Part shown: piece by piece, positions 55,049-64,000 of the stretch
Position numbering within the stretch: the first letter of the stretch is position 1
Layout of the letters: each line of letters begins with the position of its first letter
Origin: Brachypodium distachyon
Lineage: Eukaryota > Streptophyta > Magnoliopsida > Poales > Poaceae
Reading direction: 5' to 3'
Assembly (NCBI RefSeq): GCF_000005505.3
Contig: NC_016135.3
Location: forward strand, 1,946,001 to 2,010,000
DNA: 64,000 nt
The notes under the pieces: model-generated
Databases searched by the model: none
What the model was told of the DNA's origin: nothing
Seen by the model: the letters and a program-made list of their open reading frames with translations, nothing else
Program-made: the position numbers and the translations under genes

Positions 55049-57206
55049 ATGGCGGCGGTGGAAGGCCGTGGGCGGCAGAGGGCGATGGAACCGGATCGTC
55101 CCGAGCTGCCCCGCCCGCGGCCTCGGCATCGCGCGGCGGTTCGTCCCGAGCCGGTCCGAGCACGACCCGTCGGGCCGCCGCCTCGCCCCAGGGCTCGCCA
55201 CGTTCGTGCCATGGGGGACCCCGCGGATCTTCTCTTGCCCCCCCCTCGCCCTCGTGCTCACGCCGCCCCACCAGTGAAACCTGCAAGGTACGGTTGGCTT
55301 GCAGCTTGCCTGTATCTCTGTGTCTGTGCTGTGCTTGGAAGAGCTGCCATGCTCAATAGGCTCTGGATCCGTCCACCGCCGGAGCAGTACACAGTCCTCC
55401 CCGCCGCGATTGTGGCTGCCTTGGTCATCACCCTTCTTCTCCGGAGGCAAAAGCATCCACCCCTTTTGGATCAGCAAATCGCTGATGAGGCCGAGCAGAT
55501 CGTGGCGATTCTAGCTCCGGTTCCACTTGTCCTCGCTGTGAGCATATTGGACGCGAACCAGGTGGGGGCAGCAGTCGCTGCGATTCGCAGCTCCATGGAA
55601 GACAACACCCGTACAAGCTTCGCTATCAGTCCGCCCCAATCTGATTCTGACTTCGATGGGGGCGGCTCGAGCAGTGGCAACGATGAAGTGAACGCCAACG
55701 TTTGGTATACATCTATACATTCTCTGGAAACAGGGGATGCCCATCTCATCGACCCTGTCTTCATCGAGCAGCTCCAAGAGATGACTGGAGGGTTGACTGA
55801 AGCTGATGCGGTGGAAGTCATGCGGAGAGTGTTCAGAGATGCTCAAGAATCTGGTGGCTTCTACAGGTATATTTAGGCACCAATCAGTTGATTTGATTCT
55901 CCTTTCTGTTTGGTCTGATTTGCTACTTTTCAGTTACGAAACATTTCAGCCAGCGTTCCATTGAGATATTTATGTTACAGTAACAAATATATGGTAAAAA
56001 AAAATTACGCACTTTGCAGCACGTCTGAAGTTTGATTCTTGTCCATGAAACAGATTGTCCGACGTAATGGATAACCAACGGATTCTCCACGCAGGCACGG
56101 AAATCCTTGCACACCCTCATGCCCTGACAGACAGATCAACTGGGACATTGGTCATGACGTCGAAAATTATTGTCAAACTTCTTCATTTGATCTGGTTCGA
56201 GTTACAAGGGCAGAATTGGCAGTTAAGTCAGGAAGTAAAAAAAGAATGCTTTCGAGTGGTTATCGGGCAATCTGTAGAAAAGCTCCTTGAGGTTGCACTT
56301 GCATTCAGCAATGCAAGCTGGTCTGCTGATCATACTTCGCAGATGCTGACAATCTTCGATGCACTTGTTGATGTTCTATACAATATAGGGGCCCTGCCTT
56401 TCAACAGATTTGAGTTCATTTCTAATGGGGTTGCTGATATGGCGGACATGACCCTCAACAGATTTGACTCCATCCATAATGTGGTTGCTCATATCTTTTG
56501 CAAGATGGTGATTGATTTCAGAGGAATACTTGAGGGGATTACAAATGATATGCACAGCAGCAGAGAGTCTAATATCCGTCCAACAACTGTTCTCCTCATA
56601 CGATACCTGGATTTTTTCTATCGTAACGGAGAGATGCTGCAGTCAGTACTTGGCACGGAGGACTGCACAATTGAGCTTACCATGATTAATTGCTGGGTCT
56701 CCAGGATCATGGAAGATGCAGAAAGAACATTTCAAGATAAAGGACAGAGGTACATATTCCTCTTAAATAACATATATTATGTTCTGCGTGAGAAATGCCA
56801 TCCCGGATTACTCCTTCCCAGTTTAGTGGATAATTTGGATTCACTGATCCAGCGATACATTAAGAAGTATCTTGATGAATGTTGGGTTCCACTTATTATA
56901 TATTTGGATGGAGAATCTCTGAAGAAGCCAAGCCGTTCATCGTTGGATAAGTTTACTGAAGAATTCTTTAGTATCTGCGATCACCAGATGACATGGAAGG
57001 TTCGGACTGAGCTAAAGAAGGCACTGCGAGAAAAGATATCGAAGTTAATTGTTCCAAAGTACGGAAACTTCTTAAAGGCACTGCAGGCAAATGCAAGTTC
57101 GCGCTGGCCTTCTCCTCTAAAGGGGATGTGGCTTGCCAGATCTGAGAAACCAGTGTATACTGATGAACAATTGGAAGACATTGTGAAACAAATATTTGAG
57201 AGATAA
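55049..57206 (+). CDS. EXO70 exocyst-subunit family protein (FX-like) with predicted N-terminal membrane segments, copy 2, 656 aa
   Basis: Exons 55049-55866 and 56054-57206 join in the same phase as copy 1 (TAC AG / A TTG). The intron is 187 bp. The ATG at 55049 has a good context (TCCCATGGCG). Residues 1-78 are Pro/Arg-rich and basic. Two hydrophobic stretches (about 81-101, YGWLAACLYLCVCAVLG; about 115-132, TVLPAAIVAALVITLLL) look like membrane spans. Then comes an acidic linker (SDSDFDGGGSSSGNDE). Exon 2 holds the EXO70 fold (GQRYIFLLNNIYYVLREKC, DKFTEEFFSICDHQMTWKVR, VYTDEQLEDIVKQIFER). The N-terminal rod of ordinary EXO70 is replaced by this membrane-anchored region, which I infer would tie the protein to a membrane independently of phosphoinositide binding. 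Some grass FX-type members are known to have altered N-termini. No disruption is seen. Confidence 0.9.
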
Positions 57207-57423
57207 CATCCAGCTATAGTAGTGAGGAGAGTGGGGTCAGCAGACTTTGTACAGGGTCGGTGCAAGTATATACTGTCATACAGTAGCACCCGGAGAGCAT
57301 TTTGTTTGGTGATCCGCCCGTGTTGCCAAATGGTTCCACATGTGTAGCATTTTGAGGTCATAAGCCTGCTTGCGTTATTAGCAAGATTCAGCGCTGGTGT
57401 GATGTACAGTATAATGTATAGTT
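57207..57423 (+). other. 3' flank of EXO70 copy 2, conserved with copy 1
   Basis: Blocks TGTACAGGGTCGGTGCA, GGTGATCCG, CCAAATGG(T/C)TCCA, CATAAGCCTGCTTGC and CAAGATTCAGCGCTGGTG match the minus strand of 10525-10729 in the same order. This is probably the 3' UTR. Confidence 0.8.
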
Positions 57424-57898
57424 TCTCCTTAAGTCCATGTAATTATATCTAGAACTTAAGCTTACAGTTTTGCGGTTCCTCGCGTTGTACACATTTGTGT
57501 TCAGCTTACTATTGACAAGAAATGAAACGAAAATTACACGAGATTCCTCTCGCCGAAAAGGATCAGAATGCACATGGTGGCCCACGCGGCGGCGACGGAG
57601 ACCTTAACACTGCTTAATTCAGGTTTAAACGGAGCGTCGCTATCCTGATCGACGCGGCACGACGGAATGTGATCAAAATGTGTCGAGGTAGATACGTCGC
57701 GTGTGCCAGCTCCGTGGAGATTCTCTTTTTTTTTTTTTAAAGAAGCCTGCATGTCGCTTGTTCCAACTCCAACGCTTATTGTACTATCATGTTTTGAGTA
57801 ACTAAAGCCTGTCGTGCTAAAAGAATGCGCTCAGCCGCGCTTCTTGCTTCAACCAATTGATTATTGACTCCTGCATGATGTATCTGTGTCTGGAAAAA

Positions 57899-58025
57899 TA
57901 TACTCCCTTCGTCCCATAAGGGAGTATTTATTTTTAGAAAGTCTTTATTTTCTAAAAAAATTATACATTTTTTTATAAGAAACACCCATACATTTGAAAA
58001 TAAGGGTATGAATATAATCCAGACG
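57899..58025. mobile_element. Stowaway-like MITE fragment
   Basis: TACTCCCTTCGTCCCATAAGGGAGTA is a Stowaway-style end that also folds on itself. The following AT-rich sequence (TTTTTAGAAAGTCTTTATTTTC) resembles the interior of such elements, but the matching right end is not clear. Confidence 0.45.
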
Positions 58026-58891
58026 TCTGATTTTAAGCAAAAGGTCAAAATCTCAGTTGACGCATCAGAACCATTCGATTAACATCTAGTTGCTATCTCC
58101 GCTCTAACTGACAGTGGAATCCGGTCCTTGGGATTGTTTTTTTTTTATAAAAAAATCTCTGCTCTCGCTTCTCTCATGTGCTGCTGTTAGATTAAGATCC
58201 GGCAGACAAACAAGTCGACTAATTTCTCACTAAAAAGACGATTTTCAATAGCACGTGAAAAATAAATATCCTTGTATTCTCCAAAAAGAAAGATAGAAGG
58301 AAAAAAAACTGAAAAAACATCAGTGAGAGGCATCGAGGAGTTGAACGAGCCCTTCATTTTCGGTTCCTTCTGTTTCACTTTTAGTAATGTTATTAGAATT
58401 TAAGCTCTCTCCCAGTAGTTCGTGTTGTTGTCGTCTCAGTTTTTTTCACATCAATTTCTTGTCTTTTATTTGATATATCATTTCTACACAATCTACACAA
58501 TACAATACATAGGCCCTATTTTTCTGGCGGGCTCACTGTCACGGTCAATACATGCACCTCATGTGATGCACCTTCCGAATTGGGTGACCAAATTATGATC
58601 CGTTTTCATCATCACATTCGTCGCCATGAGATCTTCAAAATTAGATCACTTATTGATTTGTTTCATTAAACACCATAACAAGGTACTCCTGTACAATTAT
58701 ATTTTGTACAAATTTGATCAAACCAGAAGAAGATTAGAATACCCTATATTTAAACGGAGGTTGCTAGCACCACTGGATCCTTCGGGAATCTGGACCCCTC
58801 TTGCCTCAAAAACAAAAAGTCAGGTGATCCGCACCAGCACAAGATTTCGTTACTACTGCCACATATGTTAGTAGTAGCAACAAGCAACTAA

Positions 58892-58975
58892 AATACTCAC
58901 TCCGTCCCATACTAAGTGACTCGAATTTATTCAAATATGAATGTATCAATGCCTAAAAATTGGTAAAGTACGAGT
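58892..58975. mobile_element. Stowaway-like MITE, one end only
   Basis: TACTCACTCCGTCCCATACTAAGTGACTCGAATTT is a clear left end. AATATGAATGTATCAATGCCTAAAAA continues the usual interior. No complementary GGGACGGAG end follows, so the element is truncated. Confidence 0.6.
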
Positions 58976-61900
58976 TTAAACCATTGTCGTTAGGCACCCC
59001 GCAAAAAACAAAGGGCGCTCGTGAAAGGAACAAATCATACCCCAGCCCGAGACGGGTGAGATCCCTTGCTGCGAGTAGTTGCTCTTATAACGGAATCAGT
59101 GCGCGTACGACAGTTTCATCGACGGCTGGAGCCTGCTTAGCTAATCCGACGGATAGCCCTTAAAAAAAAAATCCGACGGATGGCTGCTGTTGTTTGTCGC
59201 GTGTTTCCAAGAAAAGAAATATTCTTCTGTTGATCGATTGTCATGTGGTGCTTCTGGCGATCCATTTTTTTTTCGACTTTGCAGGTCCTCTTGTCTTTTT
59301 TCCGTCCGTCTCTTTCAGTACTACTGTCAGTTTACACAAAAAAAAGGTACTACTCTTCTTGGTCTTCTCCTGAACGGGGTGCTCCGTGTGTCTGGTTGGC
59401 GTTGCGTCGGCCTTCTGGTCAGTGGTCACGGGCTCACGGCGCCGGACTCCTTTGTCAAACAAACCTTTGGTAGTATCAATATTACGAGTAGTGTTGTTTA
59501 GCAACATGATTACCTACGAACAATTCCTCGACGCACTCTATCATATCGGTGACAGGAGATTATCATACCGCGATGTTATGGTAGCGTCACACAATGACTA
59601 TGACGCGGTTGAGCGAAAGGCCTTCAGCCTCCAAATCCAGATTGCTACTGCTGGTATGCACTTCCTGCCATGCAAACGAACAGCGCGATGAAAAATAAAG
59701 ATTATCTTGAACGTTTTCCCTGTTTAGGAACCGAAGCGTAAAGCCCAGGGATATGTTTTTCACTGCCGCCTTCATTTCATAAAAATTGACACGATTTTAC
59801 ACTGTCTTTTTTCGAAAAAAGTAAACTTCCCCAGCTCTGTTAAATTTGGGGGAGAATTTCATTTCACCGACTTTTGCTCCAGCATGAGTACCAGGATTTT
59901 ACAATTTTATACTGCCTGCCAATATTTATGGAATTTCTCACTCCGTCGCTCGCTCCTGAGATACGTCCAGATACGGGGATATTCCGCGGAGCTCGGTGAT
60001 TCGTGGCCGTGAGTCGTCTTCATCCACGGAGAAGGTGTCGGTTGACTCGGGCCGGCTGATGTGAGACGCCCAGAGGCCTGACGTCCCCAAGGACAGCCAA
60101 ATCCAAGACGCAAACCAAAAGATAGTATATACGCCCTTGGCAGTTGGTTGTCGATCTGACGTGCAAACGTACAGCCGAAAGGAACGTTGTCCCAGCCTGC
60201 GTGCCCGTGCGTGCGGCTGGCGTCGGGGCTCCAACGTCACGTCACGTACGTCGCGCCGGCCGCCGGCCATGGACTCGTGGGAGCACTTCTTTCCTTCGTC
60301 AACCAACCAAACGGTGGAGATACCAATTAGCAAATTAAATTGTTTAGCAGGTGCCTATCTGCAGCCACGTGAGAGGAACAATTCCTCGACGCCATTGCTG
60401 GCATATACTACTAGCAATGTACAGGTACGGGATTAGATAGATGGTGTTAGTGTGACGATAACAGAAAGGGTGGGGATCGACGTCCACAACATCTGCTTTC
60501 AGCTAGCTAGCTACGATAAACCGGGCCATATATCCACCACCGGCCATCGTTTTCGAAAAAAAAAAATCCACCACCGAACCTTATTTTCGTTCGAAAAAAG
60601 AATAAATCCATCACCGAATCTCTCGGAGAGAATTTCATATTTGCCATTTAAATTTTGCTCAAATGATACTCAGAATTTCCAAACTTTGCCACTCAAATTT
60701 TGCATGGGGTACAAAATATGTCACTATGGTTATTTGACCGTTAAGTAAGGGATGAAAAGACAATTTTGCTCCTGCATAGTACGTTGATTCTCCCTTTACA
60801 ACAAAGTACTCACTTTAGATTTATCAAAAAAAATTTACTCACTTTAGGATCCGCGTTGCCATCCCAGCCCATCAAGCCATCATCAGCCGGTGGCCCATCT
60901 CCCGTGCTACGGAAGTGCCGAACGAAACCGACCGACTTGCAGCCTCGCATGGTCCTCATTGCCCAAACAAAACAAAACGAGGCTGAATTAATGGGCGCAG
61001 GTGTCCAATGTAGTCTTAGCATACGGCGCTGAATGCTGCTTTATTTCATAAACCGTGCACCCGAGCAATGAATCGTTTTCACGGTTAGCTTAATCGCGAC
61101 GAGATTTATAAAATTAGATTCCACGTTGATATGTTCTAACGACTTTTTTTCCATCAAAATTTACCATTCTTATCACTTGTTTACCAGATTATGATCATGT
61201 GGTTGTCAGTTTATAATCACTTGTTACCAGGTTATAATCACATGTTTACCGAATATTTCTCATAGGTCCTGGGATCCTCGGTGGACCAAATCAAGTCCTG
61301 GGCTGGTCTCTACTAGTATATGTTTCTGGCCTATTCGTATGCGGACCGTATCTGGGAACAGCAGGGATGCAGCCTGGTCCATTAAATGATCCCAGAGCTG
61401 GAATGGCCCAGGTTAGCAGGAAAAGAGGCTGGGCCATTTGAGTACATATTGCAACCGGACCATGCATCCTGCTTGATTCCTATTTACTCGGCTCAAAATG
61501 GCACAGGTTTGCAGGAAAATATGCTGCGTTCTTCGGCCGTTGGCCCGTGTAGGAAATCTTGCATACGAGTTTTGTGCGACAAGGTTCCGAACCCCTAGTT
61601 TCGGCGGCAGCGGACGTCGTCAGGGGCCACCGGACACCGGATGGATATGGGCGCTCTTCCGAAGACGAGACGTAGTCGTCAGAATTCTAGGCACAAATAT
61701 GGATGGAGCAGCCGCGCCGCCTGAGACTCAGGATGCTGTTGGGGAGGGTTTGGTCTCACCCGTTTTTTCCCCTTCCCATACCCACAGAGCGTATTCTCCA
61801 TGTTTACCCTCCCCAAATTACCCATTACCTGTTTTACCCATACCCATTGGGCATTCGGGGAGTTTGGGCAATATCAGTCCGCAAGCTAATTTCGTACGAA

Positions 61901-62229
61901 GAACCCGCTCTTGCAAAGTTCGTTCAGAACTGGCCTATCCGTCCGCATGCAACTGTAATTAAATGCATTAGCACAACCATTGTCGCGAGCTTATATCAAG
62001 AGATTAAGCGGAAGTTGTAATACAAAATCAAGATTAGAAGTTGAGTAGGATCGTCCATGTTTTTTTTTTTGAAAAAACAGGCGATTGCTGCACCGTAGGA
62101 TCTACACTTCAAGATTGGTGAAAAGGTTGGTTTGCTCTGTGTGTTCCTCATCTGCGTCCAGCGGCTTCTTCGCAGTCTACTCTAGACCGACCAAAACGGA
62201 GACGGAGCAAGCAGAGGCGTGGCGCGGGC

Positions 62230-62582
62230 GAGGGGGGCTTCTGTCCCCGGTGAGGTCGCGCGGGGAGGAGGGCGGGGGACTTCTGTCCCCGTCCGGTGAG
62301 GTCGTGCGCGGGGGGGCTTCTGTCCCCGTCCGGTGACGTCGCGCGGCATGAAGCTCCCCGCTCCGTCTGCTGAAGCAGCACAGGACGAGGCTATACATCC
62401 TCGAGAGGTGCGTCTCCATGCTCCTCTGCTGGCACCACCAAGACCGTCGATACACCCGCGACTGTGCTTCTGTCCCCGTCCGGTGAGGTCACGCGGCGAG
62501 GGGGTCCGGTGAGGTCGCGCGGCGGGTAGGGTCGGGGGCTAGGCGGCTTCTGTCCCCGTCCAGTGAGGTGGCGCGGCTGGTG
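62230..62582. repeat. GC-rich interspersed minisatellite, about five units
   Basis: GGCTTCTGTCCCCGTCCGGTGAGGTCGCGCGG or close variants occur at about 62235, 62278, 62316, 62463 and 62546, with an extra partial GTCCGGTGAGGTCGCGCGGC at 62501. Spacing is about 36-43 bp within the first group and irregular after that. The units give open frames on both strands, but these are not a recognised protein. Confidence 0.8.
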
Positions 62583-62819
62583 GGAGCGGGGCCGCCCCTC
62601 GCGTCACACACGTCCCTGCCCGGCGGTGCGGGGTCGGCGTCGTCGCGGCCGCGTCACCTCGACGGCCATGGCTCGGGCGAGCTCGAGAGTTTCGGGAGAG
62701 TGCAAGGTCGAGGGGACGAGGAGATTCGCATATTCTTCGCCGGCGGCGGAGGCATCCCCCAGTCTAGTGAGTCCCCTATTGGTATCTCTACTTTTGCTCG
62801 ATCTGTGGTTTGCTAGCTG

Positions 62820-63516
62820 CCACTGTTGCCCTGATTTTTTGTTTTGCTTTCGCTCGAGGGGAATAGCAATTTAGGTCGGTGCTTCGAAATTAGAGTCTCG
62901 TAGAAGGCTTATGTCCATTTGAAACTGGTCCAGAACTCTAACCCAACCCATTCTTCTTTGAACCCGTGCCAACCAAGGTTAGCTCGGAGCCGTGAAATTA
63001 GAGTGTCCTAGAAGGGTTTCTCGAGGCTGATCGACTTTCAGTCGAGAGCGGCGCGCGAGAGCGAACCTTAGAGGGAGCACTCTAGCCCTCTCGTCTTGAA
63101 TTTATTCAAGTTGCGAGTGAATGGTACGTGCCCCCATGAGAGGTATTTATAGCCTAGGGGTTCATGACAAAATAACATGCCTATTCTGAGAGGGAGAGAA
63201 AAGTGAGGGCAAAATGGTAAAAGTAGTTTCTTGGTCCATAACTTTTGTGTGCACCGTGAGGGGGAAAGTGAGAGTTGGTCCATGGTCCACCACGGACCAA
63301 AAGTCTCGTCTCCACACCTTTTTTGCCCCCTACTCTAACTCATTTCACCCTTTAACCATGGCATGAGAGGCTTGATTTGTTGACTTGTCTTCCTTTGCCA
63401 CGTAGGATTGACTACGCCACGTGCGCGTTTTGACTCATGCTTGGAAAATGTTGACTTAGTCGTCGCCATGTAGGATTTACGGCCCGCCCATGTAAGGATT
63501 TTATTTTACTACAACA
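62820..63516. mobile_element. Possible LTR of a Copia-like element (solo or fragment)
   Basis: The stretch ends TTACTACAACA and contains a TATTTATAGCC box near 63146 and LTR-like repeated phrases (GGTACGTGCCCCCATGAGAGG, GGTCCATGGTCCACCACGGA). A TGTTG start near 62823 would pair with CAACA. I cannot confirm the start or a target duplication, and no internal domain is attached. Confidence 0.3.
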
Positions 63517-64000
63517 CTTATGATTTGCAAGTTTTGTAATTGCAATTGCATCTGGTGCTTGTACATTAATTTATCCTTCATTTATTTTAGTATATTTTAA
63601 TTTTTTACACGGCCTTTTTGGCCATTGCACCATTTTTGTACTACGGAGTGCAATCCTGCTTTGCTTCTCCACTGGCTGCTTTGCTTTTCTACTGTAAGCG
63701 CTGCCGGCTTTTCTCATCCCTTCTTGTCGCCAGCTTTTCTGCCACCGGTTTCTGCCGGTCTGAGTAGGTGTAGTAGAGTCTAGTTCATTACCCAGATCGG
63801 AAAGCCTCCCCCCCTTTTTTTTTTCAAATTGTACCACACATGTCTTTAATTGCAGTCATTTTTACTTTTTTTATGTCACAGAATTAAGATTTTAAAGCAT
63901 GGGCATTTCTTGCCTTATTATAAATTGTGGTTGTAAATTGATGTCATCTCCATCTTTTCTTTTATCCATTATGTTTGAAACCATTTGTGCATAACTTATG

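Larger units (their letters stand above)
57424..64000. other. Intergenic region to the window end
   Basis: No open frame in these 6.6 kb shows a recognisable domain. Named parts (MITE pieces at 57899 and 58892, the minisatellite at 62230 and an LTR-like stretch ending at 63516) are entered separately. The block 61480-62010 contains pyrimidine-rich CCCATACCCA-type repeats without a gene. A possible first exon with ATG at 62669 (ATGGCTCGGGCGAGC) is GC-rich but leads nowhere I can follow. Confidence 0.5.

Noticed and set aside
1..64000. tRNA, rRNA or bacterial-type operon signals
   Set aside because: None was recognised on either strand. The gene structures are eukaryotic.

Overview
This window is nuclear DNA from a grass, and a pooid grass is my best guess. 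The evidence is spliced plant genes with GT-AG introns, a monocot-type coiled-coil NLR, EXO70 paralogues of the type expanded in grasses, many Stowaway MITEs with CTCCCTCCGTCCC-like ends, and two nested Tat-type Ty3/Gypsy retrotransposons. The species cannot be read from the sequence alone.

Layout. (1) 79-2000, plus strand: the last ten exons of an E2F transcription factor whose 5' part lies outside the window. (2) 4042-6993, minus strand: an intact single-exon 983-residue CC-NB-ARC-LRR immune receptor. (3) 10730-16398, minus strand: a two-exon EXO70 (FX-like) gene whose intron is 4.2 kb and holds a decayed LINE. (4) 16.4-21.9 kb: MITEs, short duplications and possibly a small non-coding transcription unit. 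(5) about 21.88-47.05 kb: a Tat-lineage Gypsy element (element 1, gag-pol on minus, antisense extra ORF on plus) that has lost its 3' LTR. It is split in its protease region by a 12,953-bp element (element 2, 31036-43988) with both LTRs and a 5-bp target duplication, ATCCG. (6) 47.05-55.0 kb: repeat-rich intergenic DNA with MITEs, a Copia-like remnant and a 189-bp tandem array. (7) 55049-57206, plus strand: a second EXO70 gene with a 187-bp intron and two predicted membrane segments in a longer N-terminus. (8) 57.2-64 kb: intergenic sequence with MITE pieces, a GC-rich minisatellite and an LTR-like stretch.

Biology. The host genes with clear function are a cell-cycle regulator (E2F) and a small immunity-flavoured cluster: one NLR and two divergently oriented EXO70 paralogues. 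The EXO70 genes share intron position, intron phase and 3' flanking sequence, so they come from one local duplication, and about 25 kb of nested retrotransposon now lies between them. Grass EXO70F/FX proteins are known to take part in NLR- and receptor-kinase-mediated resistance, so the association is suggestive, but the sequence does not prove that the three genes act together.
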